NCBI RefSeq assembly: GCF_012939955.1
Contig: NZ_SPMY01000016.1
Span: 1-64,000 of the forward strand
Reading direction: 5' to 3'
DNA from: Candidatus Accumulibacter phosphatis
GTDB lineage: Bacteria > Pseudomonadota > Gammaproteobacteria > Burkholderiales > Rhodocyclaceae
DNA length: 64,000 nt
Positions within the stretch are counted from its first letter, which is position 1, and every line of letters starts with the position of its first letter. The position numbers and the translations under genes were made by a program. This document shows, piece by piece, positions 36,406 to 45,484 of the stretch. The notes beneath the pieces were generated by a model. It was given only the letters and a program-made list of their open reading frames with translations. It had not been told where the DNA came from and made no database searches.

Positions 36406-37233
36406 TCAGTCGCCGAAGCACGGCGGACGCTTCTCGCGCATGGCGCTCATCGCTTCCTGGAGATCGCTCGAGAGGAGCATCGCCGCATTCCAGGTGGCCA
36501 CGTAGTTCAAGCCGTCGGCGACTGAATGATCGCGTCCGTAGTTGAGCATTTCCTTGCTGCCACGGATAGCCAGCGGCGACTTCGCGGCGATCGTCCGGGC
36601 GATCTGGCGAACACCGTCGAGCAAGGTCTCGGGAGTCTCGAAAAGCTGATTGATGAGGCCGATCAGCTTGGCCTCGAAGCCATCGACCTTGCGCCCGGTA
36701 TAGGCCATCTCGCGTGCCATGCCGTCCGGAATCAGGCGCGGCAGTCGTTGCAAGGTGCCCACGTCAGCCGTCATTCCGACGTCGATTTCACGCACCGCAA
36801 ACTGTACGTCAGCGGCCGCATAGCGCATGTCGCAACAGCTCACCAGGTCGATCGCCCCGCCGATACAGGCGCCGTGGATCGCCGCCAGCACCGGCTTGCG
36901 ACAACGCTCGACGCTCGACAGGCAATCCTGCAAATCGAGGATCACGCGGCGCAGCAGCTCGCGTCCGCGCGCCGCGTCGCGATGCGCAACGCGCTCGCTG
37001 ACGCCAGCCAGCATCGCCAGATCGATACCGGCGCAGAAATTCCGCCCGGCGCCGCTGAGCATCACCACGCGTACCTCATCGCTCTCGTCGGCCCAGGCGA
37101 AAGCCATGCGCAGCTCCTGCCACATGGCCTGGTTGATGGCGTTCGACCGCTCCGGGCGATTCAGGGTGATTTCGGCAAGCCCCTCGTTCAGCACGATGGC
37201 CATGGTCGTCAACTCTGGAATGGCAGTGCTCAA
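36406..37233 (-). CDS. Delta(3,5)-delta(2,4)-dienoyl-CoA isomerase (crotonase family)
   Basis: 275 residues of the enoyl-CoA hydratase/isomerase superfamily. GRNFCAGIDLAML gives the first oxyanion-hole region and ACIGGAIDLVSCCDMRYA the second. The three acidic residues of mitochondrial ECH1-type dienoyl-CoA isomerase are all in place (Asp in GGAIDL, Glu in VREID, Asp in TADVGTLQRLPR); TADVGTLQRLPR is nearly diagnostic. It shifts double bonds during beta-oxidation of odd-position unsaturated fatty acids. The TTG at 37233 is chosen because AGGAG stands 6 bases upstream; the extension to 37311 is Arg-rich and not family-like. No other beta-oxidation gene is nearby. Confidence 0.88.
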   Translation of the reverse strand: MSTAIPELTTMAIVLNEGLAEITLNRPERSNAINQAMWQELRMAFAWADESDEVRVVMLSGAGRNFCAGIDLAMLAGVSERVAHRDAARGRELLRRVILDLQDCLSSVERCRKPVLAAIHGACIGGAIDLVSCCDMRYAAADVQFAVREIDVGMTADVGTLQRLPRLIPDGMAREMAYTGRKVDGFEAKLIGLINQLFETPETLLDGVRQIARTIAAKSPLAIRGSKEMLNYGRDHSVADGLNYVATWNAAMLLSSDLQEAMSAMREKRPPCFGD

Positions 37234-37471
37234 GCTGTTCTCCTGGAAGTGATGATTGTTTGGTCGAAGCGCTTCCGGCGCGCTCCTGGCGAGGCGTCGC
37301 CGTCGTCGCATTCACAGCCGCAGCCGCCGTCGCCGTGCCCGTGCAGTGTAATTGATTTGTCGGCTCGCGCCGTCGGCGGCCAATTGGCGCGACAATGGCA
37401 GCCCTCACCGGCCCCCTTCGTCCCCGTCGACAAATTCAACCATTGCCTTGCCCTAGCCTCCCCCCTCGCGC

Positions 37472-38170
37472 ATGCACTCGACCTCGACCACCGCTGTTCC
37501 CGCCACCCTTGCCACCGCCCGCTGTTCCGACCTAGGCCCCGACGCAATCGAGATCCTCTACGGCGACGCGGCGCTGCTGGTGGTCAACAAGCCGGCCGGC
37601 CTGCTCGCGGTACCCGGTCGCGGCGAAGACAAACAGGACTGCCTGAGCCGACGCGTGCAGGCCGAATTTCCCGATGCCCTGATCGTCCATCGCCTCGACA
37701 TGCACACCTCCGGGGTGCTGGTATTGGCACGTGGCAAAGAGATGCAGCGGCGCTTGAGCAGCCAGTTCGCCGAGCGAAAGGTGAACAAGCGCTATGTCGC
37801 ACTGGTCGCCGGCCGGCTGCCGGCGGCCAGCGGCGAAATAGACCTGCCACTGAGCGCCGACTGGCCGCGCCGGCCGCGCCAGAAAGTCGACCCGCTCGCC
37901 GGCAAGCCCTCGCTCACCCGCTACCAGGTGCTCAGCCACGACCCCACTACACAGCGCTCGCGCCTGCTGCTCGTCCCCCTGACCGGGCGCACGCACCAGC
38001 TGCGCGTGCATCTGCTGGCCATCGGCCACCCGATCATCGGCGACGCGCTCTACGGCCGCGCCGAACTCACGGCGACGAACACACGCCTCATGCTGCACGC
38101 CGAGGTGCTGGCCTTCGCCCACCCCGCGAGCGCCCAGCCGCTGCGCTTTTTGTGTCCGGCCCCGTTCTAG
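37472..38170 (+). CDS. rluA: RluA-family pseudouridine synthase
   Basis: 232 residues, the short RluA type without S4 domain. HRLDMHTSGVLVLARG contains the catalytic Asp. VNKRYVALVAG, PLTGRTHQLRVHLLAIGHPI and the C-terminal LMLHAEVLAFAHP are all characteristic. It isomerises uridine in 23S rRNA (746-like) and some tRNA anticodon stems (32). Divergent from the isomerase gene. The first ~25 residues are low-complexity, so the true start may be a little downstream. Confidence 0.88.
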   Translation: MHSTSTTAVPATLATARCSDLGPDAIEILYGDAALLVVNKPAGLLAVPGRGEDKQDCLSRRVQAEFPDALIVHRLDMHTSGVLVLARGKEMQRRLSSQFAERKVNKRYVALVAGRLPAASGEIDLPLSADWPRRPRQKVDPLAGKPSLTRYQVLSHDPTTQRSRLLLVPLTGRTHQLRVHLLAIGHPIIGDALYGRAELTATNTRLMLHAEVLAFAHPASAQPLRFLCPAPF

Positions 38171-38284
38171 ATCAAAGCCAGGCGCGGTCCGCCAGGCGAC
38201 AATTCCCGCCTAACGAGGCGCGCCGGCCGGCGCCCTACTCGGCGCCCGACTCGGCACCCGCCTCGCTACCCTGTTCGTTTGCCT

Positions 38285-38415
38285 AACGGTCATGACATGT
38301 CGAGATACCCCGGATCATGAGAGTCATGACCCGTTTCCCCCCTTCCCCCTACCCTTCTCCCGCGAGGGAGAAGGGAGATTCGTGAGCCGCTTGCGCGACT
38401 TTCACAGTAAACGGC
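38285..38415. repeat. Dispersed repeat copy (A-B, reverse orientation)
   Basis: TAACGGTCATGACATGTCGA starts module A, followed by module B with the CCCTTCTCCC/GGGAGAAGGG stem and GCGACTTTCACAG. It lies between the rluA-type gene and nnrS. Confidence 0.9.
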
Positions 38416-38452
38416 CATTTCCAGGCAACACTCACAGCGAGGCAAGCTGAAC

Positions 38453-39613
38453 ATGCGCTTTTCGGATCAACCCCTCTGGCTGGTCGGTTTCAGACCGTTC
38501 TTCGCCCTCGCCTGCCTGTCGGGGCTGACCCTGCCGGTCCTCTGGGCGCTGCTCTTCGCGGGCACTCTGGCGGCACCGGCGGCACCATTTTCGCCGACCC
38601 AGTGGCACGCCCATGAGATGTTCTTCGGCTTTGGCTGGGCCGTGATGGGGGGTTTCCTGCTCACCTCGACCAAGAACTGGGTGAAGATCCGCGGCTACCA
38701 CGGCACGGCGCTGATCCTGCTGGTCAGCGCCTGGCTGCTCGAACGCGCGGGCATGTGGTTTGCCGGCGCCCTGCCGCCGCTACTCTTCCGCCTCTCCAAC
38801 AACCTCTTCCTGGCCACCATTGTCGCCATGCTCCTATGGTCGCTGATCCGCCACCGGCAGAGCGACTCCTTCCGCGACAACTACTTCTTCCTGATCATCC
38901 TGCCCCTCTTCCTGGTCGCCAAGAACCTGCTGCTCAGCGAAACGCATTTTCAGGCCGGCGCGAGCATGGCCATGGCGCTCTTCCGGGTGGCATTTCTGGT
39001 CATGCTCGAGCGGACGCTGACGCAGTTCATGAAAAATGCGATGCAGGCCGAAATCCTGCGCAACGCAGTGCTCGACACCGCCATCAAGCTGCTCGCCGTG
39101 GGACTGGTTCTTGCCAGCCTGCTGCCTGCCCCGGTCTCGGCATGGAGCGGTCTCTTGCTGGCGCTGCTGCTGCTCGTCCGCTTCGCCTTCTGGAAGCCGC
39201 AGCTGGCGCTGCGCCGGCTGGACATTGGCATCATGTATCTCGGCTACCTGGCGATCGTCGCGCAACTGCTGCTCGAGTTCGTGGCGCTGGTCGCGCAGCC
39301 GGCGTGGATTGGCTCGCTACCAATGCATGTCTTTACTTTCGGCGCCATGGGCCTGATCATCCCGGCCATGTTGATCCGCATCGTCAACGGTCACACCGGC
39401 CGAAAAGTCGCTTTCGATCGTCTCGACAAGACGGTGCTATGGATCATGATTGCCGGCTTCGTGGTGCGCATCGTCATCCCGCAGATCGACCCGGCCAACT
39501 ACCTGCGCTGGATCGATCTCGCCGCGGCGTGCTGGTTCAGCTGCTTCGCGATACTCGGCTGGCGTTATATCCCCTACCTGCTACAAGCACGGGTCGACGG
39601 CAAGGAACACTGA
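38453..39613 (+). CDS. nnrS: NnrS family protein
   Basis: 386 residues with about twelve transmembrane helices. WLVGFRPFFALACLSGLTLP, QWHAHEMFFGFGWAVMGGFL and the conserved HVFTFGAMGLIIPAMLIRIV followed by NGHTGR are family landmarks; the several His suggest heme/copper binding. NnrS proteins are linked to nitric oxide stress and denitrification, but the mechanism is not settled. No nor or nir genes are next to it. It starts 38 bases after a dispersed repeat. Confidence 0.92.
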   Translation: MRFSDQPLWLVGFRPFFALACLSGLTLPVLWALLFAGTLAAPAAPFSPTQWHAHEMFFGFGWAVMGGFLLTSTKNWVKIRGYHGTALILLVSAWLLERAGMWFAGALPPLLFRLSNNLFLATIVAMLLWSLIRHRQSDSFRDNYFFLIILPLFLVAKNLLLSETHFQAGASMAMALFRVAFLVMLERTLTQFMKNAMQAEILRNAVLDTAIKLLAVGLVLASLLPAPVSAWSGLLLALLLLVRFAFWKPQLALRRLDIGIMYLGYLAIVAQLLLEFVALVAQPAWIGSLPMHVFTFGAMGLIIPAMLIRIVNGHTGRKVAFDRLDKTVLWIMIAGFVVRIVIPQIDPANYLRWIDLAAACWFSCFAILGWRYIPYLLQARVDGKEH

Positions 39614-39696
39614 GCGAGGCAAGCAGACATCATGCGCTCGGCTTGCCCGCCGTCAGCCGCAGCACTTCTGCGTAGGCGGCGGTGACGATGGGGTGA

Positions 39697-40713
39697 TCAT
39701 GCGTGCTTGTGATGAGCACCGTGAACGCTGTGATTCAGCGCCAGCTCCCTGCTCGCTTCTTCCTCGATGTCCTTGAGATCGGCGAGCAAACCTTCATCGG
39801 ACAAATCCACCGGCGTGGAATGCTCCCAGTCATGATGAACGACCTGGCGCAAAGGCTTGGCGACCTCCTCGTCATGCACAGCGATGGCCAGTTCGCGGCG
39901 GCTGTCGAAGCTGCCCGGCGCCAGGTTGATCGAACCGATCAGCGCGCGAGCACTATCGGCGAAGGCCATCTTGCCGTGCAGTTTGAGCCCTTTTAGCTTG
40001 TGCACCTTGGCCCCGATATCCTGCAGGATGCGCAGGCCTTCGACGCCTTCCACCAGCTTTCCCTTCTTCAGCGTGTGCGCCGGCCGTGCCAGGATGTGCA
40101 GTTTGACGCCACGGCGAAGCGCCCGCACCAGACGCTCGATGATCACCTCGTCCTGATAGCGCTCGTTCTGCAGAAACAGGGTTTCCTTCGTTTCGTCGAT
40201 GAACTGCGCGACCCGGTTTCGCCCGTTGATATTGCACCAGATAAGATGCGAGTCCTGGCCCGGGTCGAAGGGCTGGCGGTCCCAATCGGCATCGAAGCAC
40301 TGCACGACCTCGTCCACCTCGTGGCGATGCGTCGTCACAATCGCGTAGTCGCGGGTTTCAGTGAAATTCCGCGTTTCCCAGTTGAGCGACTGGATGAATG
40401 CCAACTGGCCATCGACGACCATCGACTTTTCGTGGGTGATGTCGATTGCCGGGTTGCTGTCGAGCACCTCGACACCCGCCTCCTCCAGTAGCGCACGCGT
40501 TTTCTGGTTCTCGGGTTCGCCACTGCGCCGGGCCGGATTCAGCATCACACGGACCATGACGCCACGCTGATGCGCGGCAATCACCGCCGCCAGCAGCGTC
40601 GGCTCGGAAAACAGGAATATCTTGATGCGAATCGACTCCTGCGCCGCCTCGATGGCGTCAAGGATGGGCTTGCCGGTGTCGTCGGGCATTACGATGAGCG
40701 AGCGTGAAGCCAT
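39697..40713 (-). CDS. Phospholipase D-family protein (cardiolipin synthase-like)
   Basis: 338 residues with two HxKxxxxD motifs: HEKSMVVD (about residue 95) and HGKMAFAD (about 245), the hallmark of PLD enzymes with two half-sites. No N-terminal transmembrane helices, so it is like ClsB/ClsC-type or other cytoplasmic PLD proteins rather than ClsA. It may form cardiolipin or hydrolyse phosphodiesters. GGAGG precedes the ATG at 40713. The last residues, EASRELALNHSV, recur in a fragment at about 42250-42300. Confidence 0.85.
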   Translation of the reverse strand: MASRSLIVMPDDTGKPILDAIEAAQESIRIKIFLFSEPTLLAAVIAAHQRGVMVRVMLNPARRSGEPENQKTRALLEEAGVEVLDSNPAIDITHEKSMVVDGQLAFIQSLNWETRNFTETRDYAIVTTHRHEVDEVVQCFDADWDRQPFDPGQDSHLIWCNINGRNRVAQFIDETKETLFLQNERYQDEVIIERLVRALRRGVKLHILARPAHTLKKGKLVEGVEGLRILQDIGAKVHKLKGLKLHGKMAFADSARALIGSINLAPGSFDSRRELAIAVHDEEVAKPLRQVVHHDWEHSTPVDLSDEGLLADLKDIEEEASRELALNHSVHGAHHKHA

Positions 40714-40749
40714 GAAACCTCCTCGAATTCAGATGGTTGCGGCCAATCG

Positions 40750-41523
40750 TCAGCCTGGCAAAGCGTCGGAGATCCCTTGTTCCTTGGTTTCCTTGGGCTC
40801 CTTCGCTTCCTTGGGCTCCTTGGCCTCCTTGGCCGGAGCATTTGCCGAGAATTCCTCCTGCATGCCGGTCAGCTTGCGAATCCCGAAAAACACGGTAATC
40901 GACATGAAAATGACCAGGAAACCGGTGAACATTTCTTCGACGTGAAACTGCGCCGTGCGATTGGCGACATAGGCGGCAAGAATGGTTGCGAGTATGGTCA
41001 GGTTGAGTAGCCAATTGGTCGTCTTGGACACCAGATAACCAAGAACACCGAAGCCGGACAGCTGGTAGATCATGAACGGCAGGATGGCAGCAAACGGAAT
41101 GAGCTCGGAGGCTCCAAGCGCAACATCCGCGGCACCGGGTGCCTTGGCATGCAGCAGCGTGCTGTTCGCCAGCTGGTGGAACAAGGCTGGCAAGGCGCAG
41201 AGAAAGGGAACAACAGACAGGAATGCGATGACCAGTTCCCCACACCACAGACTGATCTGCGACTGTGTGTCGGCCCCCCCACTCGCCGCCTGCGTGGCGA
41301 TGAAGAGTCCGGCAACGACCGCCGTTGCGCAGGAAAGCAAGAGCAGTTCGATGGTGACGCCGAATGCGGCGGGCTCGCCGGCCTTGATCAACAGTAATGC
41401 GACAAAGCCCGGGGTGAAGAACATCACCCGTACCAGTCTGGTCCACAAACGCGGATCACGGTCGGGGGGAAGAATCGGTAAGGCGTTGCCATCCGCGCCG
41501 ACGCTTGGTCTTTCTTTTGACAT
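40750..41523 (-). CDS. Multipass membrane protein of unknown function with a KEPKEA tail
   Basis: 257 residues. Five to six predicted transmembrane helices (for example FFTPGFVALLLIKAG, LVIAFLSVVPFLCALPALF, WLLNLTILATILAAYVANRT, FTGFLVIFMSITVFFGI). The soluble C-terminal tail contains repeats KEAKEPKEAKEPKETKEQG. No known family recognised. GGAGGA precedes the start. It lies 37 bases upstream of the PLD gene on the same strand, so the two are probably co-transcribed; function may relate to the membrane or lipids. Confidence 0.75.
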   Translation of the reverse strand: MSKERPSVGADGNALPILPPDRDPRLWTRLVRVMFFTPGFVALLLIKAGEPAAFGVTIELLLLSCATAVVAGLFIATQAASGGADTQSQISLWCGELVIAFLSVVPFLCALPALFHQLANSTLLHAKAPGAADVALGASELIPFAAILPFMIYQLSGFGVLGYLVSKTTNWLLNLTILATILAAYVANRTAQFHVEEMFTGFLVIFMSITVFFGIRKLTGMQEEFSANAPAKEAKEPKEAKEPKETKEQGISDALPG

Positions 41524-41629
41524 ATCGTGTTTCCTCCGGGATGTTTGAGAAGCTGATCTGCCGATTATATTGGCTTCACTCGACCGGCGGCGCGGGATTT
41601 CGTTCGAGCTTAGATCGCGGCCTACTCCT

Positions 41630-42091
41630 TTACTCCTCCCCGCTATGGAGCTTCTGGACGATGACCGCCAGTATCGCCGTCGACCAGCCGAACATCAGCA
41701 TCGCCGTCATCGCTTCGAATGCCGACACGCCCTGCCATTCGTGAGGTAGGGTGATGCCCGAACTGCCCAGGGTGGTGTAAGCATTGACCGAAAAAAGCAC
41801 GGCCTCCCTGCCTTTCGGCAGTATGCCCATCAGCAGATAGAACCATCCCCACGCCAGTACCTCGACCCAGTGGGTCACCAGCATGATGGCGACGACGCCG
41901 ACGACAACCAGCCAACGACCAAAGGCACGGAAATGGCGCCCCAACAATTCGAAGCGCCGGAAGAAGGAACGGGCGAGACCGATTCCCAGGGCATGAATGA
42001 CGACGCAGATGGTCACCGGAACGAGGGCGCTGGCGCTTTGCTTCAGGTAGATGAAGTGGAGCGCCCACAACTCCAACAAAGTCTCTTCCAT
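41630..42091 (-). CDS. Two-TM ion channel family protein
   Basis: 153 residues. Helices: ALVPVTICVVIHALGIGLA, WLVVVGVVAIMLVTHWVEVL, the pore region AVLFSVNAYTTLGSSGITLP and a final helix AFEAMTAMLMFGWSTAILAVI. The filter TTLGSSG resembles the TxGYG/TLGFG motif of the ion channel family (Ion_trans_2-like) but lacks the canonical aromatic-Gly, so K+ selectivity is doubtful. The ATG at 42091 was chosen because the upstream extension is not protein-like. Confidence 0.72.
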   Translation of the reverse strand: MEETLLELWALHFIYLKQSASALVPVTICVVIHALGIGLARSFFRRFELLGRHFRAFGRWLVVVGVVAIMLVTHWVEVLAWGWFYLLMGILPKGREAVLFSVNAYTTLGSSGITLPHEWQGVSAFEAMTAMLMFGWSTAILAVIVQKLHSGEE

Positions 42092-42389
42092 CGTCCTTGG
42101 TTCAGCCTTTCCCCTGCTGCATTCTGCAGTGACGCACTGCCCCAAAATTATACACAGCCAGGCGAGCGCGGGATCCTCCTCCTGTTGCCCTGTTGCTTTC
42201 CCGGCAGCAGGAGAACGACAGGCTCGGACGCTGGGGCTGCTCCCGTCCGTCGGGAACGCCATGATTCAGCGCGAGTTCCGTGCTCGCCTCGTTTTCCATT
42301 TGCTGTCGGTCGGCGAGACACGGGTGCTTCCCCCACCGGTTCAAGTGGCAGCAGCATTCACCGGCGACTGCGCGTCGCCGTGTACCGAA
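42092..42389. other. Non-coding gap with a gene-like fragment
   Basis: On the minus strand around 42235-42300 the frame reads ENEASTELALNHGV. It matches the C-terminal EEEASRELALNHSV of the PLD-family protein at 39697, both as peptide and as DNA. No start or complete gene. Confidence 0.4.
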
Positions 42390-45212
42390 TCAAGTCACCA
42401 GAAAATCCGCACTAGTCAATGCCAGTCCGCTGCTCAGGCTGGCGAACTGCACCGCCAATCCGGCACCGTTGCCGTCGGCATCGTAGTGCAGCGCTCCCGA
42501 GACGTTGTCGTAGAGGATGAAGTCGTTGGCATCGACAGCACTGACGCCTGCGGCCGAACGGAACGACCCGGCGGCCAGGGTGCCGGTGCTGCTCAGCGAG
42601 CTGAAGATGGCGTTCTCGAGTTCGATGCTGTCGGCGGCGACGTCGAAGTCGCTGATCGTGTCGCGGTTGCTCAGCGCGTTGAGCAGGGTGTCGAAGCGGA
42701 TGCTGTCGCTGCCCGAGCCACCGATCAGGGTGTCGTTGCCCAGGCCACCGTTGAGGGTGTCGTTGCCGGCGTAGCCTTCGAGGCGGTTGGCGGCGCTGTT
42801 GCCGGTGAGTTGGTCGGCATTGTTGCTGCCGCGCAGGTGTTCGATGCTCGTCAGGGTGTCGGTACCCGAGCCGCCGGTGGCTTGCGCGGCGGTCGTGGCA
42901 AGGCTGACGATGACGCCGGTGCTGCCGCTGACACCGTAGTAGTAGGTGACGGTGTCGCTGCCCGCGCCACCGTCGATGACGTTGTTGCCGGCACCGGCGT
43001 AGAGGTAATTGTTGAGGCTGTTGCCGCTGAGCTTAGCAGCGGCGCTGGTGACGATCCGACCGTTCTCGACGTTGGCGCCGAGGGTGTAGCTTGAGACATA
43101 GGTCAAGACAGTGTCGGTACCGCCGGTGCTGGCGGTGGCGTTGCTCTCGCTGACGATGTCGCCGCTATCGCGAACGTAGTAGTAGTCGTTGCCGTCGCCG
43201 CCGAGCATGGTGTCGTTACCGGTGCCGCCGTCGAGGGTGTCGTTGCCGGCGTAGCCTTCGAGGCGGTTGGCGCCGCTGTTGCCGGTGAGCTTGTCGGCAT
43301 TGTTGCTGCCGCGCAGGTGCTCGATCGCCGTCAGGGTGTCGGTGCCCGAGCCGCCGGTGGCTTGCGCCGCGGTCGTGGCGAGGCTGACGGTGACGCCGGT
43401 CGTGCCGCTGACGCCATAGTAGTAGCTGACGGTGTCGCTGCCCGCGCCACCGTCGATGGCGTTGTTGCCGGCGCCGGCGTAGAGGACGTTGTTGAGGGGG
43501 TTGCCGCTGAGGTTGGCGGCGGCGCTGGTGACGATCCGGCCGTTCTCGACGTTGGCGCCGAGGGTGTAGCTGCTGAGGTAGCTATAAACGAGGTCCGTGC
43601 CGCCGGTGCTGGCGGTGGCGTTGCTCTCGCTGACGATGTCGCCGCTATCGCGAACATAGTAGTAGTCGTTGCCGTCGCCGCCGAGCATGGTGTCGTTACC
43701 GCTGCCGCCGTCGAGGGTGTCGTTGCCGGCATAGCCTTCGAGGCGGTTGGCACCGCTGTTGCCGGTGAGCTTGTCGGCATGGTTGCTGCCGCGCAGGTGC
43801 TCGATCGCCGTCAGGGTGTCGGTGCCCGAGCCGCCGGTGGCTTGCGCCGCGGTCGTGGCAAGGCTGACGATGACGCCGGTCGTGCCGCCGACGCCGTAGT
43901 AGTAGCTGACGGTGTCGCTGCCAGCACCACCGTCGATGACGTTGTTGCCGGCGCCGGCGTAGAGGAAGTTGTTGAGGCTGTTGCCGCTGAGGTTGGCGGC
44001 GGTGCTGGTGACGATCCGGCCGTTCTCGACGTTGGCACCGAGGGTGTAGCTGCTGAGGTAGCTATAAACGAGGTCCGTGCCGCCGGTGCTGGCGGTGGCG
44101 TTGCTCTCGCTGACGATGTCGCCGCTATCGCGAACATAGTAGTAGTCATTGCCGTCGCCACCGAGCATGGTGTCGTTGCCGGTGCCGCCGTCCAAGGTGT
44201 TGTTCGCGCTGTTGCCAATCAGGGTATCGTCGCCGGCTCCGCCGATGGCTTTCTCGATGGTCACGCCAAAAGCGATCGCCAGGTTGTCCGTACCATCGTA
44301 GGTTGCCGGCGGACCAGAAGCGCCGGCAGGAAGCGGATCTGAATTGATGGCAATGTCCGAAAAGCAACCTGCCCGCAAATCGATTCTGCACGCATCGGTA
44401 AAATTGGCAACCGACACCGTGTCTGTTCCTCCGGCATCCCAGATGGTCATCAAGAACGGCGAGCCAGGGGTAAAGGTGTATACATCATCGCCGGCGTTAT
44501 AGCTGGTATTCGCGCCGTACAGGTGCTGGATGGCGGCGATATCGTAAAGCATCGGGGTTTGCGGCGTAATCGGGAAATACGACCAGCTAAACGAGCCGCC
44601 GCCGTGATCCACGACCTCGCGAAACAGCGCGTGCGGATGATCGGTGTAGGACATCAGCGTGTATTGTTCGGAGTCTTCAGCCGTTGCTAGAACGGGCGTG
44701 CCTTCAAAGGGATGTTTGAGTCCCAGAGCGTGGCCAATCTCGTGCAGCAAGGCCGAAAACTGGCCGCTCCCGACCGACCAGTCATCCGCCGCGCGTGCCG
44801 CGTTGACCCAGATGTCGCCAGCCGCGGGCCAGAATGCGTTCGGGTAGCTGGACCAGCCCCACCACGCTGCAATTGCCGGGGTTTGAGTATAGGCAAAGCG
44901 AATATCTCCGACGTCGCTCTGGGTCTCGGTGGTTTCCACGAAGCGCAGGTCGGCGACGTTCGCCCATTGCTGCAAAGCCTGCCGCGCGGCTGCCTGGTGA
45001 TCACTCCCGAAACCAGACGCAGTGTCCGGTTCGTCCTGGCTTGAGTAAGCGCTCGCCCAGACAGCGTCGCCGTTTGCGTAGGGAAAGCTGTAGGCGATGG
45101 TCGCGCCGGTCCCGGCGCCCCCCCACTTGATGCCGGCCGCAAGCGCATCAATCGCCACCGATCCCGACAGAGGCACAGGCGTCACGGTCATGCTCGACAA
45201 GGGGCTGGTCAT
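42390..45212 (-). CDS. RTX-type secreted metalloprotease (serralysin/M10-like) with three 160-residue repeats
   Basis: 940 residues. The catalytic domain (about 25-300) has the zinc signature HEIGHALGLKH (157-167) and the Met-turn Met187 in YTLMSYTDH, as in metzincins of the M10B group. C-terminal to it are hemolysin-type Ca2+-binding nonapeptides (GGxGxDxLx: LDGGTGNDTMLGGDGNDYYY) in three nearly identical blocks of 160 residues. A final RTX set and a terminal segment likely contain the type I secretion signal. No N-terminal signal peptide, consistent with type I export. No hlyBD/tolC-like genes are near. Probably acts outside the cell on proteins. Confidence 0.9.
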   Translation of the reverse strand: MTSPLSSMTVTPVPLSGSVAIDALAAGIKWGGAGTGATIAYSFPYANGDAVWASAYSSQDEPDTASGFGSDHQAAARQALQQWANVADLRFVETTETQSDVGDIRFAYTQTPAIAAWWGWSSYPNAFWPAAGDIWVNAARAADDWSVGSGQFSALLHEIGHALGLKHPFEGTPVLATAEDSEQYTLMSYTDHPHALFREVVDHGGGSFSWSYFPITPQTPMLYDIAAIQHLYGANTSYNAGDDVYTFTPGSPFLMTIWDAGGTDTVSVANFTDACRIDLRAGCFSDIAINSDPLPAGASGPPATYDGTDNLAIAFGVTIEKAIGGAGDDTLIGNSANNTLDGGTGNDTMLGGDGNDYYYVRDSGDIVSESNATASTGGTDLVYSYLSSYTLGANVENGRIVTSTAANLSGNSLNNFLYAGAGNNVIDGGAGSDTVSYYYGVGGTTGVIVSLATTAAQATGGSGTDTLTAIEHLRGSNHADKLTGNSGANRLEGYAGNDTLDGGSGNDTMLGGDGNDYYYVRDSGDIVSESNATASTGGTDLVYSYLSSYTLGANVENGRIVTSAAANLSGNPLNNVLYAGAGNNAIDGGAGSDTVSYYYGVSGTTGVTVSLATTAAQATGGSGTDTLTAIEHLRGSNNADKLTGNSGANRLEGYAGNDTLDGGTGNDTMLGGDGNDYYYVRDSGDIVSESNATASTGGTDTVLTYVSSYTLGANVENGRIVTSAAAKLSGNSLNNYLYAGAGNNVIDGGAGSDTVTYYYGVSGSTGVIVSLATTAAQATGGSGTDTLTSIEHLRGSNNADQLTGNSAANRLEGYAGNDTLNGGLGNDTLIGGSGSDSIRFDTLLNALSNRDTISDFDVAADSIELENAIFSSLSSTGTLAAGSFRSAAGVSAVDANDFILYDNVSGALHYDADGNGAGLAVQFASLSSGLALTSADFLVT
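42747..44192 (-). repeat. Three tandem 480-bp direct repeats inside the RTX gene
   Basis: Blocks repeat with a period of exactly 480 bases (compare 42781, 43261 and 43741 onward) and differ at only a few positions. Each encodes a YYYVRDSGDIVSESNATAS domain plus calcium repeats. The near identity implies recent duplication or gene conversion, and a risk of assembly collapse. Confidence 0.93.
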
Positions 45213-45358
45213 AAGGTATTTCCCACAAGGTGTGCCTGCATTTTACCGTATTGCGTTCGGCTACCGGTCGGCCAAAGCCAAGGGAAAATCGCAAAAGCCA
45301 AGCGACCTTCGTAGCCGCCCTTGCGGTGAGCAGCGAGTCACTTACGCGACGTTCTCAT

Positions 45359-45484
45359 TACTGTGAAAGTCGCGCATGCGACTCACGAAACTCCCTTCGC
45401 CCCTTGCGGGAGAAGGGCCGGGGGAAGAGGGGGGCGGTCATGACTTTCATGATCCGGGGTGTTTCGCCATGTCATGACCGTTAG
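45359..45484. repeat. Dispersed repeat copy (B-A)
   Basis: Module B (GTGAAAGTCGCGCATGCGAC) followed by module A ending CATGTCATGACCGTTAGC. The last bases TTA (45481-45483) are the reverse-strand TAA stop of the MFS gene. Confidence 0.9.

Noticed and set aside
37234-37311. Upstream start for the dienoyl-CoA isomerase
   Set aside because: The MRRRRRLARS stretch is outside the family; TTG at 37233 with AGGAG fits better.
42747-44192. CRISPR array
   Set aside because: The regular repeats are 480-bp coding duplications of RTX domains, not short repeats with unique spacers.
43317-44342. 341-codon plus-strand frame across the RTX repeats
   Set aside because: Repetitive Val/Ala/Gly translation of the antisense of the RTX repeats; open only because of the repeated GC-rich codons.
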